A DNA stretch of 64,000 bases from Ferrimonas futtsuensis DSM 18154 (GTDB taxonomy: Bacteria > Pseudomonadota > Gammaproteobacteria > Enterobacterales > Shewanellaceae). The translations under genes were made by a program, and so were the position numbers. The stretch is taken from positions 62,001 to 126,000 of the forward strand of contig NZ_AUGL01000001.1 in the NCBI RefSeq assembly GCF_000422645.1, given 5' to 3'. Position 1 is the stretch's first letter, and each line of letters starts with the position of its first letter. Positions 48,389 through 55,978 of the stretch are shown piece by piece. Under the pieces are notes generated by a model. That model was given only the letters and a program-made list of their open reading frames with translations. It had not been told where the DNA came from and did no database searches.

Positions 48389-48702
48389 AGTTGGACACCT
48401 AGCTTGGGAAACAGCACCAGCTTGCGTCCATCCGCCAGCCAGACTGCATCTCGTTCAATTCTTTTTATTTTCGATCCCATCAGGGCGGCTCCCGTCTCGA
48501 AAGATTGACCACCTATGATGGCGACTCGCTTATCTTTGGACACCAGAATGGACTGCAACTGGCCATTGGACGCCACCGGCGCTGCCGCCTGAGGGGCCTG
48601 AGCCGCCCAGGTGGGCGGCTTAGTCGGATCCCTCAGGGACTCGGCCTGAATATCAGCGACCAGAGAAAAGCTCAAAGTCAGTGCGAGGACGCGTACCAAC
48701 AC
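48385..48702 (-). CDS. mshK: MSHA biogenesis protein MshK
   Basis: A 105-residue periplasmic protein. The signal peptide covers residues 1-20 (ending DIQA), followed by RDPTKPPTW, the PilP-like start of MshK, and a small beta domain (LQSILVSKDKRVAIIGGQS). It probably links the inner-membrane complex to MshL. The start is GTG, with AAGGAG seven bases upstream, inside mshJ (50-base overlap). Confidence 0.88.
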   Translation of the reverse strand: MLVRVLALTLSFSLVADIQAESLRDPTKPPTWAAQAPQAAAPVASNGQLQSILVSKDKRVAIIGGQSFETGAALMGSKIKRIERDAVWLADGRKLVLFPKLGVQL

Positions 48703-49324
48703 GAATCAACTCCTTCTCAGTTCCGAGGGTGTAAATGTCCAGAGTCATCACCGCTATGGGGTAGGACTCCACCTGATAATCCACTTTCTGCCAGTAAAAC
48801 TGCTGAGGCAGAGACTCCATTTTGCCCAATACCTTCATCAGGCTGAAGAACTCCCCTTTCAGCTTCAGGGTCAGACCATGCTGATACAGAGAACTGCCCG
48901 CCGCCAGAGGCTCGGAGGGGTTCGACACCAGCGACACCAGCTCCACCCCGGAAGCGCTGGTCAGCATCTGCGCCAATACCGAGGGCATCTGCTCCGGCAG
49001 AATCAGACCAATCACCCGGTCCCCCAGGGCCGCCTGTGCCTGCTCGATCTCCGAAGAGAGCGCCTGCAGCCTGGCGCGACTGGACTCGTTTACGTCCAGG
49101 GTCAGGCGATCATTAAGCTCAAGAACCTGGGCTTTAAACTGAGGCAATTGACTCTCCACCTGAGTCACCGAACTGCGCATCTGCTGCAGCTTCAGCCACA
49201 TGGGTTCGGCCACCATCAAAAGCCCGATGGCCAGCACCATCACCTGCAGGGCACCAAAGACCAGCACCCGCTCCCGGGAGGTCAGGGACTCAAATTGTTG
49301 TCTCAACCGATCCAGCTGCTTCAT
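48653..49324 (-). CDS. mshJ: MSHA biogenesis protein MshJ (PilO-like)
   Basis: A 223-residue bitopic protein: a short cytoplasmic segment, membrane helix (~22-42), coiled coil (~45-100, with many Gln and Leu) and a C-terminal ferredoxin-like domain, as in PilO/GspM alignment proteins. It ends unusually deep in mshK (50 bases of overlap in different frames) and starts on the mshI2 stop. Confidence 0.88.
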   Translation of the reverse strand: MKQLDRLRQQFESLTSRERVLVFGALQVMVLAIGLLMVAEPMWLKLQQMRSSVTQVESQLPQFKAQVLELNDRLTLDVNESSRARLQALSSEIEQAQAALGDRVIGLILPEQMPSVLAQMLTSASGVELVSLVSNPSEPLAAGSSLYQHGLTLKLKGEFFSLMKVLGKMESLPQQFYWQKVDYQVESYPIAVMTLDIYTLGTEKELIRVGTRPRTDFELFSGR

Positions 49325-49923
49325 GGCCTGGCCTCCTCGGTCTCAATTTCGTGCCCCACGGTAAAGGTCACCGGGCCGGTGTCATTACCGCTGATGTTGA
49401 ACTGGCTCAGCGATCGGCCGCGCAGAGAGGGCTTCAGGCCAAGCTGCCCCAGCCACTGAGGCACTGCCGCCGGAGACTGGGCCAGCCCCTGCAGCAAGAT
49501 GCCACTGTCGGAAACGCCAAAGCGCTGCAGCCACACCTGTTGATCACTGCTCTGGGCCAGGTCCCGCATCAGGTTGGAGAAACCAGGGTTGGCCATCACG
49601 CTGCGCCGATCCAGCTCAGCCGACAGCAGATCCATCGCCTCCAGTTGACGCTGGAGCAGGTCCACCTGCTGCAGCAGGTGCTGGTCCGGTTGCCGGGCCG
49701 ACAGTTCGGCGGTCAGGGTTTTAATCTGCTCCTCCGTCTGGCTCTGCTGACTCTGGAGCGCCGTCAGTTTCGTCTGAGTCCGGCTGGTCTCATAGCTCAG
49801 CCATCCAGCCAGGGCGGACAAGCCGACAACAACCACCAGCGTGGCCACCAGCATGCGATTGAAGCTCAGCCGAAGCTCAATCGGCAGCAGGTCCTCTCGG
49901 AATAGGTTGACTCTATGCTTCAT
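49321..49923 (-). CDS. MSHA biogenesis protein MshI2 (PilN-like)
   Basis: A 200-residue bitopic protein. The cytoplasmic N-terminus (VNLFREDLLP) resembles the PilN motif that docks into PilM-like proteins. A membrane helix follows (~26-44), then a coiled coil and a small periplasmic domain. Together with the PilM-like MshI it forms the assembly platform. It overlaps mshI by 11 bases and mshJ by four. Confidence 0.87.
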   Translation of the reverse strand: MKHRVNLFREDLLPIELRLSFNRMLVATLVVVVGLSALAGWLSYETSRTQTKLTALQSQQSQTEEQIKTLTAELSARQPDQHLLQQVDLLQRQLEAMDLLSAELDRRSVMANPGFSNLMRDLAQSSDQQVWLQRFGVSDSGILLQGLAQSPAAVPQWLGQLGLKPSLRGRSLSQFNISGNDTGPVTFTVGHEIETEEARP

Positions 49924-50773
49924 CCTGCACCTCCGGAGACTCCTCCAGGACAGCCGCAGCGATGCAATTCAGCACGTTCCGGTCTACGGTGGCAATGGAC
50001 TCAACCGGCAGTTCAAACAGAGTCTGGATGCGGGGCTCAAGCCACTGCTGAAGCTCAACAGGCAGCAGCAGGGAGATGCTGGAGGGCATGGGCATTCTCA
50101 GCTGACGATCCAGGTAATCCAGCGAACGTTGCAGCTCCAGCGTCAGAGAGTCAAATTGCATCTGCCGGGTCATCTCGTCCTGCTCTTCGGCAAACACCAC
50201 CCCGCTGATAAGACGCTGCAGCACAAACTCGCCGCCGACGGAGACCAACAGGCTCAGCTGGTTTTCCCGAAGCTGGCACAGCATCAGATGGGGGCGCTCA
50301 TCCTTGGGCATCAGATTGGTCAGGGCGATCTCTTCGATGGTGATCAGCTCAATCTTCACCTTGAAGCTGTTGAGCAACGTCAACAGAGGCTGGATCTTGC
50401 GCCGGTCCGCCACCACCACCTGCAGCTTTTTCGGGCCGGCAGGCTGAACTTTCAGCTCGAAGTAATCGATCTGCTGATGCTCAAGGGGGATGGCAGAGAG
50501 ATCTTTCACCGACCAGGTGAGGGCGGCGACCAGCTCGGACTCATTCACATTGGGACGGTCGACGGTGATCACTTCGTAGCAGTCAGAAGAGAGCAGTAAA
50601 CGGAACGTTTTCTGGCCTTTAGGCAACTGATTCAGCAAAGATCGCCACCCTTCGGCACTCTCAACAGACACGGGTGAAAGGCGCAGTTCCTTAGCGGCCA
50701 GATGGCACAGATTGCCTGATAAATATCCACCAATGTAAATCGGCTCTTGAGACCGATTGGAAAATATCCCCAT
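49913..50773 (-). CDS. mshI: MSHA biogenesis protein MshI (PilM-like)
   Basis: A 286-residue cytoplasmic protein of the actin-like PilM/MshI type, shorter and more divergent than PilM. Regions such as ALTWSVKDLSAIPLEHQQIDYFEL and SLTLELQRSLDYLDRQL match the family. It should bind the N-terminus of MshI2. It is the first gene of the assembly half after mshH, with a 133-base AT-richer gap upstream that may hold a promoter. Confidence 0.88.
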   Translation of the reverse strand: MGIFSNRSQEPIYIGGYLSGNLCHLAAKELRLSPVSVESAEGWRSLLNQLPKGQKTFRLLLSSDCYEVITVDRPNVNESELVAALTWSVKDLSAIPLEHQQIDYFELKVQPAGPKKLQVVVADRRKIQPLLTLLNSFKVKIELITIEEIALTNLMPKDERPHLMLCQLRENQLSLLVSVGGEFVLQRLISGVVFAEEQDEMTRQMQFDSLTLELQRSLDYLDRQLRMPMPSSISLLLPVELQQWLEPRIQTLFELPVESIATVDRNVLNCIAAAVLEESPEVQDEA

Positions 50774-50906
50774 AAACCCGCCAGTTGAAGATTATTTGAA
50801 TTAGATTATTGAGCAGCGCTTTCAGTATAAATGCATATGCGGCAATAGTATCACAAGACCTTATGCTAACCATCATCCCTGTCAGAAATGCGTCAGCGTC
50901 AAAAAA

Positions 50907-52820
50907 TCAGAACGCTTGCTTCAATGCATCCAGGTTATCACTGGCTTTTCCGGCCAGCGCACCCTGATATCCAACCACATCAAGTTCTTCCAGGCGCTCG
51001 CGCTCCTCCTCCAGCTCAACCCCCTCGGCCAGGATAATCACCTTGGCCTGCTCCAGGCTTTTCACCACACTGCCGATATACAACTGATTTTCGGGGCGAA
51101 GATGAACCCTCTGGGCCAGACTGTTGTGAAGTTTGATCAAGTCCACACCGAATCGCTCCACATAGTCCAGCTTCTCAACCGATTGGCCTACGCCATCCAC
51201 AGCCAGCAGGCAATCCACCGACTTCAGCTGACTCAGGGGCTTCTCCAATTGATCCGCCTGAGTCACCAGCTCTCGCTCATTGATCTCCAAAATCAGCTGC
51301 TGGCGGCGACTGCTGTAGCTGGCCAACAGCATCTTGAGTCGCTTGATGAAGCGTTCGTGCAGCAGAGACTCGGCGGAGATGTTCAGGGAGACCCGCACCG
51401 GCCAATCGTGATCCCGCAACTTGCGCAGGGCGATCTCCACCAACCGCAATTCAATCTGTGGGATAAAACCACAACGCCAGGCCATGGTGCGATAGAGCGT
51501 GGCGCGAAGCAGTTCACCCTGGGGCGAACGCATGCGGCTGAACACCTCCAGGTGCGCCAGCTCCCCTTTCTGAGTCAGGACCGGCGCCATAAACAACACC
51601 AGTCCATCTCTGGCCAGGGCATTCTCAATCATGCTGCGCCAACGCACCGACCCCTGGGCCAGTTCTCGGTCCACGGCCCCCTTGTCGTACATGAACCAGC
51701 CACTCTCCCCTTGAAGCAGGGCGGCTTTCAGCGCCATCTCCGCTTCTCTGAGCACCTGATCCGGGGTATCGCCGCGGTTGTAGTAGGCCACGCCGATATA
51801 GATAAGCTCATCCCGGTAGACCCCCTTAGGCAGGGTGATCATCTCGATGCACTTCATCAACTTGGAAACCAGCCCCTCGCACTCTTTCAAGGGCAGCTGC
51901 GGCACCATCAGTGCCAGCTCCAGGGAGTTGCGGCTGGCAAACACCGTGTCGAAGTGTTCCGCAATCAGCGGACGGGCCAACTCGATAAACTGGCGCTTCA
52001 CCTTCTTGCGCTCAGCCACAGGCAACCCCTCGAGTCCGGTGAACTGCAACAGAGCCACCATTCCCTGCTGGGTGATCTCCTCACCCTCAGCCTGGGCCTG
52101 AAGCCGGTGTTCGAAGAAGGAGCGGTTGCCAATGCCCAGCTCGGCATCCAGGAAGGTGTTGGCCCGAATGAAGTGATCCAGTTTGCGCTTGGCCGCCTTC
52201 TCCTCCTGCCAGGCACGATGGAGCTTACCCAGAGCCTTAGCGACGCTGATGGGCCGCTCCGCTCTGTTGCGCCGGGCAGCCAAGCCCAATTCCCCATCAA
52301 GAATGCGCCTGCCTCGAGCCGCCAGCAGTTCCACCCCGTTCATCTCCCGGGTCAGCCAGAAGTAACCGATGAGCACCATGGCCAGGGAGGCCAGCAAGCC
52401 TGCCCCGATCACCACCCACTCCCGGGCGCTGAACCCCATCAATATCTGCGGCGCAGGCATCACCACCTGCATGCTGACGTCATTGGAGAGACGTACCTCG
52501 AAGTGGCTTTGATGGCGCTGCAAAGGATAGGGAGCTTGCCAGTGATACAGGTCGTTGCCGTCCCGCTCGAGACGAAAACGGGAAAATTCGTAGCTGACCA
52601 GAAGATCCGGCAACCAGCGATCCAATGCGGCCAGATCGGAGTTGCGGAAAAACTGGCGCTCCATGGTGGCCGCCAGGGCCTGAACATTCTGTTGCTGATT
52701 GCGATTGGCGTGGGAAAACGCCGCGGTCCACGCACTGACCATCAGCGCGAATACCACGATGCTCAGTGAAGCCACCCAAAATGAGAGCAGTCGTTGGGTC
52801 TGTTCCCTGGTTGTTGTCAT
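50907..52820 (-). CDS. mshH: MshH/CsrD-type protein with degenerate GGDEF and EAL domains
   Basis: A 637-residue membrane protein. Two membrane helices (~12-34 and ~134-156) flank a periplasmic loop. A cytoplasmic HAMP-like/coiled region, a GGDEF-like and an EAL-like domain follow. The GGDEF site reads ASRNSLELAL (295-304) and the EAL site LEVFSRM (424-430), so neither cyclase nor phosphodiesterase activity is expected. E. coli CsrD, the homologue, instead promotes RNase E decay of CsrB/C RNAs. The ATG at 52818-52820 has AGGGG upstream; a GTG at 52865 adds a poor leader. Confidence 0.9.
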   Translation of the reverse strand: MTTTREQTQRLLSFWVASLSIVVFALMVSAWTAAFSHANRNQQQNVQALAATMERQFFRNSDLAALDRWLPDLLVSYEFSRFRLERDGNDLYHWQAPYPLQRHQSHFEVRLSNDVSMQVVMPAPQILMGFSAREWVVIGAGLLASLAMVLIGYFWLTREMNGVELLAARGRRILDGELGLAARRNRAERPISVAKALGKLHRAWQEEKAAKRKLDHFIRANTFLDAELGIGNRSFFEHRLQAQAEGEEITQQGMVALLQFTGLEGLPVAERKKVKRQFIELARPLIAEHFDTVFASRNSLELALMVPQLPLKECEGLVSKLMKCIEMITLPKGVYRDELIYIGVAYYNRGDTPDQVLREAEMALKAALLQGESGWFMYDKGAVDRELAQGSVRWRSMIENALARDGLVLFMAPVLTQKGELAHLEVFSRMRSPQGELLRATLYRTMAWRCGFIPQIELRLVEIALRKLRDHDWPVRVSLNISAESLLHERFIKRLKMLLASYSSRRQQLILEINERELVTQADQLEKPLSQLKSVDCLLAVDGVGQSVEKLDYVERFGVDLIKLHNSLAQRVHLRPENQLYIGSVVKSLEQAKVIILAEGVELEEERERLEELDVVGYQGALAGKASDNLDALKQAF

Positions 52821-53053
52821 TGACGCCCCTGTCAGGCCCGGTCTTGTGCTGCCGGGCTTAATCACTTCAATACTGTGTTTGGTACAGAGCGGGACTGGCA
52901 GATCTCCGCTCGTTTTTGCCTAAGTTACCGCAATGCGGCGGGAATCCCTACCTATATGTAAGGAAAAGTGTCGGCCTTGAAACCGGAATTTAGAGCCGTT
53001 AAACAAAAAGATCGTCCCTGAGAAACGGCTCCTTAAACCCTTTTGCCTTCAAA

Positions 53054-53473
53054 TCACACCGACACCTGCAACCTGACCTCCACATTGCCCCGGGTCGCAT
53101 TGGAGTAGGGGCACACCTGATGGGCCTTTTCGGTGAGGGCGTTCGCCGCCCCCTGATCCAGCCCGGGAAGGTGAATATACAGATCGATATCCAGGCCAAA
53201 TCCGCCGGGTATCTGGCCTATGCCGACCTCGGCGCAGATGTTGGTATCTTCGGGAATCTCCATCCCCTCCTGGCCAGCGACAAACTTGAGCGCCCCGATG
53301 AAGCAGGCGGAATACCCCGCCGCAAACAACTGTTCAGGATTGGTGGCACGACCGCCGGCTCCCCCGAGCTCCTTGGGCGTCGCCAGCGGTAAATCAAGCA
53401 GCCCGTCACTGGAGCGGGCATAGCCGTCCCGGCCACCTGTGGTGGTCACACTTGCCTTATAAAGCACATCCAT
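53054..53473 (-). CDS. ohr: Organic hydroperoxide resistance protein Ohr
   Basis: A 139-residue OsmC-superfamily thiol peroxidase that reduces organic hydroperoxides with lipoylated partners. The two catalytic cysteines are Cys57 (GYSACFIGAL) and Cys121 (HQVCPYSNATRGN), and the N-terminal Arg and Glu of the family active site are near YARSSD and NPEQL. Length fits Ohr rather than OsmC by the CPYSNAT motif. A GGAGGCGATC site precedes the ATG. No ohrR regulator gene is adjacent. Confidence 0.95.
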   Translation of the reverse strand: MDVLYKASVTTTGGRDGYARSSDGLLDLPLATPKELGGAGGRATNPEQLFAAGYSACFIGALKFVAGQEGMEIPEDTNICAEVGIGQIPGGFGLDIDLYIHLPGLDQGAANALTEKAHQVCPYSNATRGNVEVRLQVSV

Positions 53474-53937
53474 AAAGATCGCCTCCTGTTCAGAGAAAAT
53501 GCGGCCCGGATCAACAGGCCGCCGCCTCTAAGGGTAGGCTTGAATGGTCACCAAAAGGTGATACAAGGGAGAATTAATGACGAACGGCTCTCAATAGAGA
53601 GGGGAACACTCCCCCAGCTGCGCGTTTCTTTCAACAAACAGGCAAATGTGAAAGGGATATATGCAATTCCCGCCCAGCCGTCACCCCATCCGCGGCAGGC
53701 AGTCCGCATTAAGGGGGAGCAGGCACCCGACCAATAGGGCACCGGGGCTCAGTGGGGAGTGTTCCATGCCGCCTGACCTGAGATTGAAAAGCGACAAAGC
53801 AAAGCTACAGCCAACCAATGCGAATAACAATGATTATCATTACCGGGCACGCTGTTGGCTGGCACTTTTGAGATCCACTCCGCAATTTCCTTTAAGTGAC
53901 AACAACCTGAACAGGCCCCTCGCTTCCACCTGTTCAC
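53474..53937. other. 464-base intergenic region with no convincing gene
   Basis: Between ohr and the next gene (both leftward) no open frame has a ribosome-binding site plus sensible composition. The frames open on either strand read as Pro/Arg/Asn-rich low-quality sequence. It holds the ohr promoter region, a Fur-box-like sequence (53826-53844) and, near its right end, an 8-bp inverted repeat (TGAACAGG at 53908-53915 with CCTGTTCA at 53929-53936) two bases past the stop of the next gene. A small RNA is possible, but no terminator was seen. Confidence 0.6.
53826..53844. promoter_or_regulatory. Fur-box-like sequence
   Basis: AACAATGATTATCATTACC matches the 19-bp consensus GATAATGATAATCATTATC at 16 positions and keeps the central ATGATwATCAT dyad intact. 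It lies 353 bases upstream of the ohr start and 94 bases past the end of the 441-residue gene, so its target is not obvious. Confidence 0.6.
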
Positions 53938-55263
53938 TCAAGACTGGCGTTGAGACAACTGAGCAACCCGCTCCTGAATGCAACTGCAGTAACACTGATG
54001 CTCATACCAATTGGCCACATTGATTGAGTGCACCAGCGCAAAGATCTGCCATTGGCGCCACAGTGCCGGATACAGGCCCTCTCGATCCTGTTTGTGAGTC
54101 TGATACAGCGTTTTGGCACTGATGCTGATACCAAACTTCTGTCGCAACCTCTTGGACAGCTCCGTTGCCATGCTCGCTTTCTGCTCATCACCGCCGGAGA
54201 ACACCGGCAAGTCCAGCCTCTCGCGTTGACCAAACAGGAACAGGTGGAACTGCAGGGCACAGGTCATGGAGAGCATTTTGCCGAAACGGTAGTCCCGCCC
54301 CTGCTTATCCACAAACAGCTGCCGGGATCGGTCTGAAGCAACATACTCCAGAAGCTTGGCCAATGACTGGCGTGACTGATCCATCTTGGTCATGGGGGCC
54401 ACCGCCATCGCAGAGCCTTGCGCTCCTGGCCCGACAAACAGAGAGCGAATCAGCCGCTGACCTGCCGGCGTTTCCATCAGCGCCATGTCGACGGTCAGCT
54501 TGCGGCTGGTGTGCGTGAGCGCTACAGGCTTTTCATCAATCAACAACTCAGAGTCAAAGTCTCGAGTCTCCTCCTTGATGCCGCGACGAAATTCGGTCTC
54601 CCACACCCTATGAGCCACAGTCTGAAACTCCCGCCACAACGCCAGTCGAACAATGGGCTCGGCAAAGTGGTCCGGCACCTCATCACTGGGGTGGATCGCT
54701 TCGGTACGGAGAAAGCCCTTACTGACGCCATAGCTGAGCAGCTTCAGCGGCGCCAAGGGGTCGGAGACCAGATAGGCATTCATCACCAGATCCAGCAGAT
54801 ACTCAGGGGCGACCTGTTGCGACGTGAGGTCGGCATCATCCAACAACTCACCGCACAAGGTGTCAACCAGAGAAAAATCCAGCCCGGCTCTCTCAGTAAG
54901 CGTTTGCAGCAGGCTGCGAACCAGGGCCCGGCGAAAGTCGGCGTTGTACTCTTGCAGCGCCTTGATCTTATTCTCCTCAATGCCGGTGCTGCCCGCGGCG
55001 TTTTGGGTCATAAACTGCTGCCAATGAGTCGCTTTCACGTGGCGCTCGCACACCTCAGACTGGAACAAGCACAGCACGTAGTGAGCGAGATAAGGCCGGT
55101 GTTTCTCCGGCTGCGCCTCCAGCTTCTGTGACAGCCGGTCAGTCAGCTTTAACAGCCAGGCGTAGCGCTCCAGGTCCCGCTCCGGTGACAAGCGGATCTG
55201 AGCCGACACCATCAGATCCAAGGCGTGGTGGACCCCCATGGCCCTGTGGTCGATTCTTGGCAT
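53938..55263 (-). CDS. Protein of unknown function, 441 residues
   Basis: I do not recognise this family. It is soluble in appearance, with no signal peptide or membrane helix, and rich in predicted helices. The C-terminal part has a hydrophobic segment (CALQFHLFLFGQRERL), a basic stretch (ELSKRLRQKFGISIS) and a cysteine cluster near the end (EHQCYCSCIQERV) that could bind metal. The ATG at 55261-55263 has GGGAAG about nine bases upstream. An ATG at 55278 adds five residues but abuts a palindrome. Base composition is like the surrounding GC-rich DNA. It is divergent from the small HicA-like gene. Confidence 0.75.
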   Translation of the reverse strand: MPRIDHRAMGVHHALDLMVSAQIRLSPERDLERYAWLLKLTDRLSQKLEAQPEKHRPYLAHYVLCLFQSEVCERHVKATHWQQFMTQNAAGSTGIEENKIKALQEYNADFRRALVRSLLQTLTERAGLDFSLVDTLCGELLDDADLTSQQVAPEYLLDLVMNAYLVSDPLAPLKLLSYGVSKGFLRTEAIHPSDEVPDHFAEPIVRLALWREFQTVAHRVWETEFRRGIKEETRDFDSELLIDEKPVALTHTSRKLTVDMALMETPAGQRLIRSLFVGPGAQGSAMAVAPMTKMDQSRQSLAKLLEYVASDRSRQLFVDKQGRDYRFGKMLSMTCALQFHLFLFGQRERLDLPVFSGGDEQKASMATELSKRLRQKFGISISAKTLYQTHKQDREGLYPALWRQWQIFALVHSINVANWYEHQCYCSCIQERVAQLSQRQS

Positions 55264-55281
55264 AACAACACTTCCCATTTT

Positions 55282-55300
55282 GGTACAACCAAATTGTACC
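55282..55300. promoter_or_regulatory. Perfect 19-bp palindrome between divergent genes
   Basis: GGTACAA-CCAAA-TTGTACC has two perfect 7-base arms. It lies 18 bases upstream of the leftward 441-residue gene and 64 bases upstream of the rightward HicA-like gene. On the leftward strand it contains TACAAT, a possible -10 element. A repressor operator for one or both genes is likely. Confidence 0.5.
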
Positions 55301-55364
55301 TTTTAGGTTTCTTGCGGCCATTTTATCCTGATTTCATCGAGTTAGTCAGCTCTTGGAGCATCAG

Positions 55365-55568
55365 ATGAAATACAGCAGAGAACCCAGCATCGCCGCCCTG
55401 GTGACACAGTTCATCGCCAAGGGCTGGACCTTCCGAAAGGGGCGTAAGCACGGCAAGCTGATCACCCCTTGGGGCAAAATCGCCGTCATTCCGGCCACCC
55501 CTAGTGATCGCCGCGCCTATCTCAACCTGCGGAGCCAGTTGCGCCGCATGGAAGCCACCTCCTGTTAA
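55365..55568 (+). CDS. HicA-like small protein without a HicB partner
   Basis: A 67-residue basic protein. The segment GWTFRKGRKHGKLITPWG followed by IPATPSDRRAYLNLRSQLRRM resembles the dsRNA-binding-like fold of HicA mRNA interferases, including a His in the position of the HicA active-site residue. This is inferred from pattern only. No HicB-like antitoxin lies on either side. The ATG has GGAG seven bases upstream. A weaker TTG start at 55353 adds four residues. A small Ala/Gly-rich gene follows after 28 bases on the same strand. Confidence 0.65.
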   Translation: MKYSREPSIAALVTQFIAKGWTFRKGRKHGKLITPWGKIAVIPATPSDRRAYLNLRSQLRRMEATSC

Positions 55569-55596
55569 TACCAACATCACTCAAAGGGGAATCCTT

Positions 55597-55911
55597 ATGT
55601 CCAAAACTTCATCCGTGATTGGCGCCGCCGGCGCCACCGCCACCGCAGGAACCGCCGCAACTACCGCGTCCGCCGTCGCCGGGGGCTCCGCCGCCACCAT
55701 CATGTCGGCGACTGCCGGCACCACCGGGGCAGCGGTAGCCTCGACTCTGGGGGCGGCCGGCACTTCAGGTGCCGCCGCCATCTCCTCGGGCATGGCCACC
55801 GCCGGAGGAGTGCTTGGGGGAGGCATGGCCACCGGCGCCGTGTTGACCGCCGCCGCGCCTGTGGCACTGATTGCCGCAGCCGCCTGGGGCATCAGCAAGC
55901 TCTGGGATTGA
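55597..55911 (+). CDS. Ala/Gly/Thr-rich small hydrophobic protein
   Basis: A 104-residue protein made mostly of Ala, Gly, Thr and Ser, with one Trp pair at the C-terminus. Glycine-zipper-like spacing is common (AGGVLGGGMATG). The C-terminal segment APVALIAAAAWGISKLW is a likely membrane helix. There is no cleavable signal peptide. An AAAGGGGA ribosome-binding site precedes the ATG at good distance, and a strong terminator follows, so it is very probably translated. Function unknown; a membrane-active or self-assembling protein is possible. It may be co-transcribed with the HicA-like gene. Confidence 0.7.
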   Translation: MSKTSSVIGAAGATATAGTAATTASAVAGGSAATIMSATAGTTGAAVASTLGAAGTSGAAAISSGMATAGGVLGGGMATGAVLTAAAPVALIAAAAWGISKLWD

Positions 55912-55922
55912 GTGCCGAAACG

Positions 55923-55951
55923 AAAAAGCCCCGTCAGTGACGGGGCTTTTT
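55923..55951. terminator. Bidirectional terminator between the Ala/Gly-rich gene and ssb
   Basis: AAAAAGCCCCGTCA and TGACGGGGCTTTTT form a near-perfect symmetric hairpin around one central base. It follows the rightward gene by 11 bases and the leftward ssb stop by 27 bases. Confidence 0.92.
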
Positions 55952-55978
55952 GATATTCGCTAGGAAACCGGGCCGGTT

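Noticed and set aside
53540-54023. Open frames around the Fur box as a possible iron-regulated gene
   Set aside because: They are Pro/Arg/Asn-rich, lack ribosome-binding sites, and one runs into the opposite-strand 441-residue gene.
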